In this document: piece by piece, positions 37,414-47,951 of the stretch
Layout of the letters: every line of letters begins with the position of its first letter
Position numbering within the stretch: the stretch's first letter is position 1
Assembly (NCBI GenBank): GCA_017163975.1
Contig: JAFFSR010000009.1
Location: 1,116,001-1,180,000, forward strand
Length of the DNA: 64,000 nt
Reading direction: 5' to 3'
Origin: Anastatus disparis
Lineage: Eukaryota; Arthropoda; Insecta; Hymenoptera; Eupelmidae
Program-made: the position numbers and the translations under genes
The notes under the pieces: generated by a model
What the model saw: only the letters and a program-made list of their open reading frames with translations
The model's database searches: none
What the model was told of the DNA's origin: nothing

Positions 37414-37427
37414 CCACTAGAGGGCGC
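37414..37427 (+). promoter_or_regulatory. Exact CTCF core consensus match
   Basis: CCACTAGAGGGCGC fits the published CTCF core CCASYAGRKGGCRS at all 14 positions. CTCF marks insulators and domain boundaries in vertebrates and many insects. The site lies in A/T-rich DNA without other G+C-rich context, which makes it stand out. A match says nothing by itself about occupancy. Confidence 0.5.
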
Positions 37428-38260
37428 GTAACAATCTTTGGCTAAAAACTAGTAGTATTTATAAAATGTGACCAATATTATCATTTAAAAATGTTATTAA
37501 ATTTCTAATTTTTAAATTATCGAATATGCCAAAAATATTTTAAAATGTTGAAAAATAAAAATCACATCAGAGCAAGAATAGAAAAAAATCTAAATAATTT
37601 TAGATTTTTTCAACAAATTCGACAATTTTTAACATATTCAAATATTTATAAGCAAAATTATTTCCATCAGAGTTTCAACACAGTAAAAAATGTTTACTTT
37701 GTGTAAATTGATGTGAAATACACAAATTGCATGTAAATGAATTACAAATATTCTCTGTAATTAAAACACACAGTTTATGTCTTGATTTATACATGTCTTA
37801 TGTAAAATGTGTGTAATGGGGCGTGAATACACAGTAAACTAAACTGCATAAGATTCAAACAAAACTTATCTAATATTAGTAAAGTGTATGTTCTCAAACG
37901 CAATTAATACACAGAATTTGTGTAAAATTATTTTTAAAAGAAATATAATGTGTAAAATATAATATATTTGTATATTTTATTTTTCTCATTGAATTCACTC
38001 AATTTGCAATTGTTAACAATATGGTAAAAATAATTATAGATGTACGTTAAAAAATTTTAAATCTTTTATGTCTCTCGTTACATTATAACGCAATGTTCAT
38101 TAATTCGACACATTCAATTATTTCATTATTTATTTTTATTATTAAGAAAGAATAATAAAGAATTCTTTTGAACGTTTAAAAAAAATTCAATAAATCGATA
38201 AAATTTACTTTTTCTTGTAATAAAAAAAAGTGAAATAAATGCTTTGTGAGCCTATGTGTT
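37428..38260. other. A/T-rich DNA with recurring GTGTAAA words
   Basis: Between about 37680 and 37960, GTGTAAA/TTTACAC and TACACA words recur at least six times in both orientations, possibly a decayed small transposon or degenerate array. An inverted repeat AAAATCTAAA/TTTAGATTTT lies at 37586-37609. No gene is seen. Confidence 0.3.
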
Positions 38261-38760
38261 TCTTTTCCTTTAACCATAAGCCGAAGGATAATACCGTGGC
38301 ATACGTGATTTGCCGACTATGTACATAAAGATGCCCGATAAAACGGGTTTGCGCGCTACTTTCTTTGAGTACATGGTGTGAAAGTGTAGTGGATTTACCA
38401 AAGCAACTTTAGTAAGGGGCTGAGTAGCAGTAGGCAGGCGCTTTTTGCGATCGCGCATGTGTTCTTATCAGAATTCAATACAGCTGCGTACATATGGAAT
38501 TTCCATTTTTAGGGATATGAGTAGCAAGCGCTTGCGTTCACGCCGCAATGCGACACCACCTTCCGGTTTTTCTTTTTTTTTTTCTTTTTTTTTTCCTTTT
38601 TTGCCTTATGCTATATACATACATGTGTCTATATATATATAGCTTTTTTCTTTTTCGTTTTCTATCTAACTTTCTCTCTTATTCAAGCATCCGATTCCTT
38701 TTTCTTTTACCATATGTATATGCTGAGGTGCATACAAGCGAAGCTTCGGGAATGTGATTG
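38260..38760. other. G+C-richer island, no recognised gene
   Basis: A minus-strand 62-codon frame (38458-38270, start MRDRKKRLPTATQPLTK) is evenly composed and basic, but unrecognised. Plus-strand frames across T-rich tracts at 38568-38600 give Phe-rich peptides that I discount. Candidate regulatory element. Confidence 0.2.
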
Positions 38761-38828
38761 AATTTTTTTTGCTCTCCTCGCGATATTTTCAGGACTTTTT
38801 CCAAATGGTAAAATGACCTTCAACGTTG

Positions 38829-38848
38829 CTGTGTGTGTGTGTGTGTGT
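38829..38848. repeat. (TG)n microsatellite
   Basis: About ten uninterrupted TG units. Confidence 0.9.
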
Positions 38849-38849
38849 T

Positions 38850-39830
38850 TGCCCGATTAGCCATGTCATCAAGCATGGGGATGAATTTTTTTAATTGAAA
38901 ATCAACCTGCTGGAAATATTGCAGAAAATCTCGAGCGCACACATCCAAAAGGTTCGAAGGAAGAACTACACCAATTCGAACCTTGGTATGTACTCTGTAA
39001 AATTGGATTCTCGCAAAGAGCGTTGATTAAACCTTTTTATTTTGAATCGCGCACGGATGCGAAGCGTCAGCATTTGCGTTGTTATTTTCTAGGGATATCT
39101 TGAGAATATTTGAACGAGCAAAACTTGTCTATGCTTTTTTTTTCCAATCAAGCTGTTGATGTTTTATGTAATGCTGCTTTGATAACGGCAGAGAATAAAA
39201 TTGCTCTTAGTCGAGAACCATGTGGAATCTACTTTGGTTTTTTGGTTTACTTTTTTTTAGTTTTTTTATTAATACATTTTTTATAGATATTTTTTATAAC
39301 GAGTATCGCGTATTTTCTAAACTTTTTCAAAAAAAAACAAATAAAAGAATCGAGTAAAAAAAAAATCCGCACAAGAATTTTAATTAAAAATATAATCCAA
39401 ACTTTTCTCGCATTTATTGCCAACTGAATTATAAAGCAAGGTTTAATTATAAACTATTTTTCTTGGATAATAGTTATAGATACTTTGCATAATATTAAAA
39501 TTAAAGGTAATTAAAATTTTGATACTTTTTATAATTCTAATTTCCCAGGATTAATAATAATTTGGTCACTTGCAGTGCAAAAAAATCCTATGGCATAAGA
39601 AATGTAACTAAAAGAATATCTCAAGTCCATAAAAAAAAACTTGCAATATAACCGTTCATGGAATTTATTTGGAATGAAAAAACTTTTCTCAAATGAACAT
39701 CCGTTTAAAGTATTTTAATATTTTGAAAAAACAAGGAACATATTTCTTATAATTCTTAGCATACTTTATTTTACCATAGAATTTCATGAAAACATCTAAA
39801 TATTTTAGATATTTTAATCGTCATAAAAGC
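38850..39830. other. Mixed then A/T-rich DNA, no recognised gene
   Basis: Moderate composition to about 39240, then A/T-rich. No open frame, repeat family or clear motif group is seen. Confidence 0.3.
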
Positions 39831-40280
39831 GCGAAAAAAGAGTCGTCCAAAAGTCCGCTAAAGTATCGACAGAATCGATTCTCTCAGACGGCGGAGACCG
39901 CGTAAGCGTTCAGGCGCGCAAAATCGTTTTTATCCTTAGGTAAGAAAGCATCCGATTTTCTCACGCGTAAAGCTCAGTGACAAGGAAAGAGAGAAAAGGA
40001 GAGAAAAAAAGGGGGCTATGAGAAAATTATCTATTGGCACCACAAGAAGAATGTACGAAGAACTCGACGTCGTCTCTTCCTTTCTCTCAGTTTTCTCTCT
40101 GGCGCGTATGACGTTTCACTTTTACTTCAAGTTGCACCAAAAGAAAAACGTCACGATAATATTCTCTAGTATCTTCCTCTTTCTTTTCGTTAACTGTCAC
40201 TTTTTTTTTTCACCGAATAAATGTTTGTCTATAGTCCAACTTCTTCTCTTCGCAAGTGCTATCAATTTTAAATGAAGAAC
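39830..40280. other. G+C-richer island; 85-codon frame of doubtful status
   Basis: The core (39880-39920) is CpG-rich with GACGGCGGAGACCGCG and the palindrome AGAATCGATTCT. TTAGGTAAGA at 39937-39946 is a good splice-donor match without a recognisable exon in front. A plus-strand frame 40018-40275 begins MRKLSIGTTRRMYEELD and then becomes Phe-rich and hydrophobic. Transcript start plus first exon is one possibility. Confidence 0.2.
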
Positions 40281-41911
40281 GCGACGGTTGCGTTGTTCAA
40301 GCATTAAAAAACTATAAAACATTAAACTTTTTTAAAGGCTTTTCTTATCAATAGTTAGAAAATTTTTTAATAAATTATTAAAGTAGGATAAGAGATGAAG
40401 CTTTACTATTTGTTAAAACTACGACAATGTTCTAATTATGAGCTAATTATGAATTGAAAGTCTTGATGATTAATAGTTTGTTTAAAAGTTTTTCATAAAA
40501 CTTGTGTATATAGTCATCCTTTGAAAAATATAAGCTCTATTAATAATATATTTTTATGTGTAAAAAATTAAGATGATCAGTGTTATAATTGTCTATAATA
40601 TTTTTATCTTTAATTTTTCAGAGAAAATGAGCAATCAAGTATTGGAATAAAAAAATAATTTTTTTATTTTAAAAATATAAAAAATGCAACTATTTTATAC
40701 GATCGGTGATCTAAATCATCTATTACCAAGATGATTGTAATACCATAACCGACTGAGCGCATGAATGCGTTAAATAGAAAACTAGTTTGGTTAAGATTCA
40801 AGCAGCCTAGAGTGACAAAGAGAAAGCACCTGAAGATAGATAGGCAGATAGATATACCAAAGAGCAAGTATAGTGGTAACAGAATGAAACGATAGAGAAA
40901 GATAAAGATAAAGATAGAGAGAAGGAGGATTGGCCTAGTTGTCACAACCCGTTTGCTAAGATCTACGATTTTAATTAATGGCAATCTCCGGACAAAGCCT
41001 CAGCTTTTCGCATGGCTTTCAATTATTACTTTAAGACTCGCTTCATCTATTCCGGCTATGATTCCTCTCATTTTTAACATTTTCCATTTAAGGAATTAAG
41101 ATGTCGAGCATATTCAATCAATCAATCTGTTTGTGATACTATGTTCGATCTAATGATTTCCCTAGTTAACATTTCCTTATAATTTAATTAATACACTATA
41201 TCCTAAATCTATCTTGAGGTCCCGCTTATCTGTGATTAAATTTACTTTCTAGTAGTATCTAAGTGAATCTTCAGTGTCATAAATTTCTTACAAAAATAAG
41301 AATAATTCTTTAGCCGCAAAAGTCCATACAACTAAATTATTAAATATATATATTTAGTACTATAATAAAATCTAAAAAAAGAAAAATCTATTTGATTCTT
41401 AATTCTTGAATTAAATAGAAATCTAGTTTTACGTAATGATCATAATCATCCCGTAAAATAACGGTGATGTAAGTTCTAGTAGAAAATCCTCTATTTTCTA
41501 GAAGAACTTTGTTAGAATTTGGAGGATATTTCAGTACATAATTTGATGTAACATAAAATGCTCAAGTCATACGGAAATTAATGAATACCTAAAAGGAATT
41601 CTTCGAAAAAAAAGTACAATCATTAAACAAAAATACAATTAACCAACATAATTTAGACACTGGCTCAATTTCTACAAATGTCCCTAAAAGCTACATTAAA
41701 AGTCTCAAATGTCCTAAAACCTACGATACATCAAAATAAAGTTATTGATTTTAATAATTTTAATTGACATTTTCAGATGATTGAATGATTGATGAATCGC
41801 AGGAAAAAAGTGCAAACACTTTCCTTATAGAAAATTGTTCTCGCAATCTCCTGACCTGAAATATTTATGCCAGCTCTTTTTTTATTATCGCCCGAAAAGT
41901 CTCTGCATTCA
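40281..41911. other. A/T-rich DNA, no recognised gene
   Basis: A 106-codon minus frame (40984-40664) is Leu/Ile/Phe-rich and matches no family that I recognise. GATA-type tandem words (AGATAGATAGGCAGATAGATA) occur at about 40836-40856. A hairpin at 41.47 kb is listed separately. Confidence 0.3.
41471..41509. repeat. Hairpin, 17-bp stem with two mismatches
   Basis: AAGTTCTAGTAGAAAAT pairs with ATTTTCTAGAAGAACTT across the loop CCTCT. Confidence 0.75.
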
Positions 41912-42064
41912 ACGGAAATGTACGTCCTTGACTGTGGCCTCGTCAACTGTAACAGTAGCAATTATATATCCAGGTGATATAGTCCTATTTATTTCTGTAC
42001 CAAAACCTTTTAATTTTAAAATATTAATTACATGTAGCAGCAAATTTATTACATATAGCGGTGC
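41912..42064 (-). pseudogene. Unidentified coding-like segment, possibly decayed
   Basis: On the minus strand 51 codons are open between two stops, with a protein-like composition (FGTEINRTISPGYIIATVTVD in the middle, up to 20 residues of which read naturally). In the same frame, upstream sequence to about 42160 would be open but for three single stops. Downstream a one-base shift would continue a plausible frame for a short distance. That pattern is what a decayed gene or transposon fragment looks like. However, a 114-codon frame on the opposite strand (41835-42179) covers the same bases, so I cannot exclude chance. No family recognised. Confidence 0.15.
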
Positions 42065-42250
42065 TCATGCTACTGTTTATTCGATTCTATTTATCTCTTC
42101 TGTTCTTTCTCATATGATTCTTGCAAAAGTTGTCTCAGCCCTCTTGCCAAAGTGCACTAAATATATCCTCCTTTTTTAAATTTTTTATGTACGCATTTCT
42201 CTAATATGTTCTTCATAGTTTTAAAGTTGCTTATTGTACACTATACTTAC

Positions 42251-42364
42251 GGCTATATTTAGGCTGTTCGATAAGACAACCACAAACTATAAAATTGGTC
42301 TGTGTATACGCATCGTAAATATAAACCACATCGTTCATGGTTAATGATGATTGGCTTACATACA
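42251..42364 (-). other. Exon-like segment, 114 nt, minus strand
   Basis: Reading the minus strand, a TTTTTTCAG acceptor precedes and GTAAGTATAG, a near-ideal donor, follows. One frame is open throughout and contains TMNDVVYIYDAYTQTNF and a VCGC motif. I do not recognise the protein. No matching neighbouring exon was found with confidence. A second exon-like segment lies on the opposite strand only 118 bases away, so at least one of the two is probably spurious. Confidence 0.15.
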
Positions 42365-42482
42365 CTGAAAAAAGAAACAGTCCTATCATATCTGTGTATT
42401 CGCAATGAATGCTCACCCCTCAAGAAAGATTGCCGATGCTACTCGAGAAGTCAAACTCTTAGTTCAGTTTTTTTGTTTGCAG

Positions 42483-42555
42483 TGCTTCCACAACACTTAA
42501 AACCGATAATTAAACGAAGACAAACCTATAATGGTTTTACCACCTCAGAAACAAG
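42483..42555 (+). other. Exon-like segment, 73 nt, plus strand
   Basis: A TTTTTTTGTTTGCAG acceptor (ending 42482) and a CAAG/GTAAG donor (42555/42556) frame 73 bases in which exactly one of three frames is open. It reads LPQHLKPIIKRRQTYNGF, basic and evenly composed. Both splice signals are close to consensus. No family recognised and no companion exon identified. Confidence 0.18.
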
Positions 42556-42731
42556 GTAAGATCGATTGTTTTTTTAATGGCAACCAGTGAAATAGCTTTA
42601 TGTTCATTGCAAAAAGGGCTTATGTAATCATTTCAAGAGTATATAACAGATATGGCTATTTTTAGTATACACATTTTGTACATTGAAAAAAAAACAAAAG
42701 AATAAATAGAAATTACTGAAAAATCAATAAA

Positions 42732-42918
42732 TTACTCCCGTGGTGAATATGCGATTTTTTTACACAGGCAGCGTACAGTGGGTACTTTACTGTTAGCTAG
42801 GAGGGACTAAAATATCCACTGTACGCGCTCTGTGTATAAATAGTATATTATGCAACTAGGGAGTAAAGTCCCATATTTCTCCCGAGGGAGAAATTAGACT
42901 TTACTCCCGAGTTGCATA
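42732..42918. repeat. Foldback cluster with TTACTCCCG-GTTGCATA ends
   Basis: A word close to TTACTCCCGAGTTGCATA occurs at 42732-42752 (diverged), inverted at 42849-42866 and direct at 42901-42918. Between the first two lies a 76-bp hairpin whose arms are ACACAGGCAGCGTACAGTGG (42762-42781) and its imperfect complement (42816-42835). Positions 42849-42918 form a second hairpin of about 34-bp arms centred on TCTCCCGAGGGAGA. No open frame. Likely a nested or composite non-autonomous element. Confidence 0.75.
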
Positions 42919-42924
42919 TTGTAC

Positions 42925-43116
42925 TTATTCCTACCTCAACAATGGTTTAATATTAATATTTAATTAAAAAAATTCAAATCTATTCAATTTTATAAGTTTC
43001 AAAATTAGCGGGAGAAACATCTATTTATCCCGCAAAATTTTAGAAGTTAGAAATATTTTTCTTTTGGCCCGTTTTTCGAGTTAATAAGGTGGCCATTACT
43101 GTTGAGGTAGGAATAA
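42925..43116. mobile_element. MITE-like element with 17-bp perfect terminal inverted repeats
   Basis: TTATTCCTACCTCAACA at 42925-42941 is the exact reverse complement of 43100-43116. A further GCGGGA/TCCCGC pair sits inside at about 43009-43034. The A/T-rich interior encodes nothing. It abuts the preceding foldback cluster. A target-site duplication is not clear. Confidence 0.65.
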
Positions 43117-43478
43117 ATTTTTTTATAAGGTGCAGAGAAACAGCGAAAAAAATAATCACTTATTATTCAATTAATCTTAGCTATAATTTATTATGATAAA
43201 TCAATAAGTAAAAATAAATTGAAACAACAGGGTAAAATTGAGAATTTTCCCTAGAGACGTCCTACGACTCACGTACACATTATCATTCTCCGTAAAATTT
43301 CATTACCTTACTAACGTACTTCTTTTTACAATCTTTACATTATATTATAAACTTTCTTTATATTGACCAATTCTTCCATTGTCACTTATTACACTAAACT
43401 TAAATGCACCTGCTAAAATTAACTTTCATATATCATATTTCTTTTCTATCTCTCGCGCTCACTTTTGCTCTTTCACTG

Positions 43479-43484
<6 letters not shown>
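43117..43484. other. A/T-rich DNA, nothing recognised
   Basis: Short stretch between the foldback elements and the TC microsatellite. No feature seen. Confidence 0.35.

Positions 43485-43558
<74 letters not shown>
43485..43558. repeat. (TC)n microsatellite, about 37 units
   Basis: Uninterrupted TC dinucleotides, the longest simple repeat in the window. Open frames through it are Ser/Leu or Arg/Glu repeats and are not genes. GAGA-factor-type proteins can bind such runs. Confidence 0.97.
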
Positions 43559-43559
<1 letters not shown>

Positions 43560-44260
43560 AACTAATCGATATACTGTTCCAAGGTACTCTATAAAACAAA
43601 ATGTTCGTAGCGAAATTAATTCATCTCCATTGATGCAAGTAACATGCAAAAAGATTTGGTTCATTACTAGAAAACAAAGCATTTAAGTTCATTCAATCTG
43701 TAAATTGTCGCGACGATATTTCTTAAATTATGCATATTATTGATGTAGCTTAAGTATTCGTCGATATAAATGGTTAAAATTTAATATAACTATAATTAGT
43801 TATAATTTGGGGGAGTCATTTTATAAATATATCAGCAATGAAAATTAATTATTTAAGATGAAGAGACACTGAAAAAAAATTGATATTGTTAGATATATTT
43901 AAAACATATAATTTATTAAAATATTATATTTAAGATATAACATTTTAACAATTAAGAAAAGAGAAAATTTTACATTGTTAAGACATCAGAACAGAAAATA
44001 TTACTGTTTATGACATAAATAATTTAAAAAGGAGAAATGTTCCTTAACAAGAAGTACAGCAACTGCTACAGTCAGTCTACTCGCTAAACTGTAGTCTTTT
44101 GAAATTTTCGTTTGACTTATTCGAATAAATCATTAAAACGATATTTATTTAACTGCCGAAAATTGATATAAATTTGACATTGATAAGTTTGTAGTTGATG
44201 TAGAAACAAGGTGGAGCTTATACAACAGCATAGGGTGAAGAGATATATCCTGAATATTCG
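43559..44260. other. A/T-rich DNA, nothing recognised
   Basis: No gene or repeat family is apparent. ATATTT-rich sequence predominates from 43860 to 44000. Confidence 0.35.
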
Positions 44261-44665
44261 AGCTTAGTACATTGTAGATACATACGTAGAGGGAGAAGGA
44301 GAGGAATCCTGACTCGACGTGACTAGCTTATTATACTCGCTTCGTGATAATTTCCCGAGATGCGCGTTTTCAGCACGTTCGTCCGCGGGGAGAAGAAGAG
44401 GACTGTAGCTAGGCTTGGTACATATATATGTCCCCATGGATCGCGACACGCTGTTCCTAACAATATTTGCGAGTTAGGGGGAGAGGACGGAGAAAGCTAA
44501 AATGTACCCGAGTAACATCGTATATGTATATATCGACTAGCCCATTCGTGTTTATACTCCTATATACCTTAACCGAAATTCCCAATTGTACCTTGCGTCG
44601 CGTTCATCGTGAGCAGCTTACTCTCCATCAATCATGAGCCTTCACGCAGTCGCGAGAACGTTTCT
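44260..44665. other. G+C-richer island; 61-codon minus frame of doubtful status
   Basis: The minus-strand frame 44449-44264 (start MSRSMGTYICTKPSYSP, later GKLSRSEYNKLVTSS) is evenly composed and unrecognised. CpG-rich words include GTCCGCGGGG and GATCGCGACACG. Candidate regulatory element or exon. Confidence 0.2.
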
Positions 44666-46200
44666 ACTTTATACGCAATAAAGTATTACATGTATCGAGA
44701 ATTTTTTTAGTACAAAATATTATTACTTAACTACATCAAACATTTTTTTTTTTAATCCAATTAGAAAGCTAAAGTAATTAGCTTTTCGTTTATATTAATA
44801 GCGTGTGATATATTTTATTAATACTCCTTCAACATATGACAAATCTCGTAATTAAGTTCTTGAGTTTCTGGAAAACGAAAAATTAGATTTTATTCATTTT
44901 ATTAATTTAAGCTAACAAAAAATTTTATTATTTAAAGAAATTTAAAATTGACGTGAAAAATTAATAAGTCACGGAATGATATTCTGAATAATTGATTATA
45001 TTAATTTGACGTATTTATAATTGTAAACCAATTATTGGACTGATATTGACAATTAAATTTATTATTAGATATTCACTATTTTTATGTATATTCTCTTTAA
45101 AAAAATTGTTGCAGTTAATTGTTTATTATTTTTATTTTAATTTAATATAATCATTAAATGTACTATTACTATTATAGAAATATTCAATTAAAAATAAAAA
45201 AAAAATACTAAATTTTTGTATTTTTATGAAAATTACATTTCTTGAATTTTTCTTATTACCTCACTAAAAGGCTTTTTTTAATGATACAAAAACAAAGAGA
45301 CGTTAAAATTACAGTATAGGCCATAGGTAATTCATCTCGAGTACGCATAAAAGAAAAAGTACAAAAAAAAAGGTACGTATATCGACATTTTTGGCATTCG
45401 GCCTACATACTGCACATGAAAGAAGCCGTTAGGTGAAACAGTAAAACTTGTCGTTAATTCGCTTTGATCGTATCAGCGAAAATTTTACGTGTTATCAGAT
45501 GCACATGCACTTTTTTAGGTGTACGTACAGTTGACGCAGTGAGAAAACTTTTATGCGCTCCGCTGTTCTTTGTTCTCTTTTTTCCGTTTTTCCAACTGGC
45601 TCATGTTCGATGCTAGGAAACAATTGTTATTTTACATTTTTATTCTTCCTCGTGCTTTTCAATAATACCTTGAATAACCTTATTTCAACATTTTAATACT
45701 ACTATATTTATGATTATAATCAATTTGATTCACAGATCAGAGTACGAGAAACGAGATTTTATCATTTTTCTCGACGTTACCTTAAACAATGACTATAATA
45801 ATTAAAATGAAGATTTTTCAAAATATTTGTAAAAGTAAAGGAAATTGAAAATAATTATTTGTATTTAAAGGAAAAATATTCTCCAAAATTGTCGTGATTA
45901 ATTTCATCCTTAAATGACTCATGTCAAAATTCAAAATTAGAATTAGCGTTGGAAAATTTTTTCAGTATTAATATTTCTTAAAATTTTTCTAAAGAATAAT
46001 ATGGTAAATGAAGTCAAATAATATTATTCAGAGAAAAATAAAAAATTTACAGATTATTTTGAAAGCACTCAAAGTTAAATTTAATCGAAATCGTACTCTA
46101 CAAGTTATTCATTAAAATTTGTAATTAAAGAAACTTCGATCGATCAATTATCATTGAATTATAGAAAATCAGTTATAAATGTTAAGTTAACTGCATCAAA
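44666..46200. other. A/T-rich DNA with a G+C-richer patch at 45.30-45.62 kb
   Basis: No gene is recognised. The patch contains GGTACGTATATCG, AGATGCACATGCAC and TGCGCTCCGCTG. Everything else is A/T-rich. Confidence 0.3.
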
Positions 46201-46450
46201 CAACTGGTATGGTTTTACTAGTACGGAATAACGTTTTGATCAAGAGAGCCGATTGTCTAAATCCTAGCATTGTTTGCTTTACCTTCCGCTCTGCTCTGTC
46301 ATTGTCTGGGCTTCACAATGCTCTTAATCGTAGAGCCAGCGAGAGTGTAACAATAAATACAGCCCATGAATGGAACGAATGTTTAAGTGTACCTGAAAAA
46401 AAAAATGGGAGATTGGACAAAATCGATGGTACGTTTGACACGCTATAATA
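46200..46450 (+). other. Island with an unassigned 79-codon open frame
   Basis: The frame 46209-46448 (start MVLLVRNNVLIKRADCLN, later RRASESVTINTAHEW) has a balanced composition and spans most of a short G+C-richer island. No domain, signal peptide or family is recognised. It could be a small exon. Equally, few stops are expected here. Confidence 0.17.
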
Positions 46451-47570
46451 CACTATATTCGAATGAATAACTAAAACTAGTTTATATTAATTCACACACT
46501 TTTCACTTTATTTAACTTTTCTAGATTAAGTATAGCTTGTAAAGAAACTTTTTCAATAAAAACTCAATTTTATATTTGATTATTTATAGCAGTAAGCTAA
46601 CATATGTCATTATAAAGAAATAAGTAATAATACGATTAAAGAGAAATCGATAAAATTATAAAAAGAAGAACAAATAAAGACATTGTTGGCAATATTCGTA
46701 TATTGTGTAGCTTTGCAAAACACTTTTGTGATTGTTAACTTTATTGGCGCTTGATTTATTCGCAATGTGTCATAAATAATTTTACAGGTTTATAAAAGTA
46801 TTTATTTTTATTGTCGAAAGAATAATACAATGTATATCAATTAATATGCAATGACTCGAAGCAATCAAAATAGTCAGCTTTTATAATTACGAAGAATAAA
46901 CAATAATTATATTTAATCCGTTGCTAATTCTCAGGGCACACAATGTGCAAAATGGAAAATAGCCAAACTAATCTTCGTTATGTTAGCTTTTTATTAATCA
47001 GCTTTTTTTTTTAATTCAAGAATGCCGATGATCGTTGCTCTAATTTCTCATGTAAATAGGTAATTAGCAACAGGATTTTATACAATAAAACGGTCTAACT
47101 TTTTTTTTCCACTCTTTATAAATACGTTATGTTTCGTATAAACGAAATATCAGACAATTTTGCCTATCTTGATTCTTGATTAAACGAAAATGAGGAATTG
47201 ATAAAGCTCGAGTTTTATCACAGTGGCAATCAAATTAATTACGAATAATTTAAATGCGTATCTTATTACGTCGTCTATTGAAATCATAATTTACTCTAAT
47301 TTATCTTTCTCGTATCATTTTTCAAAACTAAAGCGATTAAAGAAATTGAGTTGTTTTCCTAATATATGAGTTCAGTGACAAAATCAAATTGATATAATCA
47401 CATTGCCGTGATATCATTAGCTTTGAGTAATTTATTAATCTTCAAGTTCTATTCTAATAACAAAAATTTTATTCAATTATAGAAATAAAGACTTACAAAG
47501 AATTATTTATCATAAATTTTTATAATTTAATTTTAGAGCCTTTAACTTTTTTACGTAAAAATAGTAAATG
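46451..47570. other. A/T-rich DNA, nothing recognised
   Basis: No convincing open frame or repeat. TTAAACGAAA and ATAAACGAAATAT words recur, without clear structure. Confidence 0.3.
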
Positions 47571-47574
47571 TGGA

Positions 47575-47821
47575 AAATATATTACCAATATATTGAACAT
47601 TGCTATTGTCAATAAATTGAAATAACAATCGTCGATATTACGGTAATGTAACTTCAATATTACACTGGCCGATATTTTTTCCAATGCATTATCAGCAGTT
47701 ACTAAAATAAAATAACTATTGAAAAAATTGATTAAAAGGAATTCCACTACTGGGATTTGATCCCACGAACCCTTGCTTTATAAGTTTGTGCTTTCTTGCG
47801 CTTTGCCAGCCGGCAAGAAAC
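47575..47821 (-). repeat. tRNA-headed SINE-like element (second family)
   Basis: On the minus strand, TGGCAAAGCGCAAG (47808-47795) resembles an A box and GGATCAAATCC (about 47764-47754) a B box at tRNA-like spacing. The downstream part (to about 47575) contains CAATTTATTGACAATAGCA, related to 49.35-49.43 kb, suggesting a repeated SINE body. The acceptor stem does not pair, so this is not a tRNA gene. Confidence 0.5.
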
Positions 47822-47951
47822 GATTTTAGGGTGGAAATAAGATCCCTCTAAGGCACCCTAAGACGATTATCACATTCTCGTAGGGTGGCCTACAGAGTCA
47901 CTAGATGGCACGTAATAGGTCGATTATCAGGTTCCGATAGGGAAGTCTCAT
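47822..47951. repeat. Diverged tandem duplication containing a CTCF-like word
   Basis: Two copies of a roughly 55-60 bp unit end in CGATTATCACATTCTCGTAGGG (first 20 bases comparable) and CGATTATCAGGTTCCGATAG, each preceded by a GGCAC word. TCACTAGATGGCAC at 47898-47911 differs from the CTCF core at one position. It adjoins the tRNA-like segment and may belong to the same retroposon. Confidence 0.5.

Noticed and set aside
40018..40275. 85-codon frame starting MRKLSIGTTRR
   Set aside because: Second half is Phe-rich low complexity; no domain and no companion exon. Kept only as part of the island description.
41835..42179. 114-codon plus-strand frame opposite the coding-like minus segment
   Set aside because: Hydrophobic but with no recognised family; the opposite strand reads equally well, so neither can be asserted.
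43379..43686. Open frames across the TC microsatellite
   Set aside because: They are Ser-Leu or Arg-Glu dipeptide repeats produced by the dinucleotide run.
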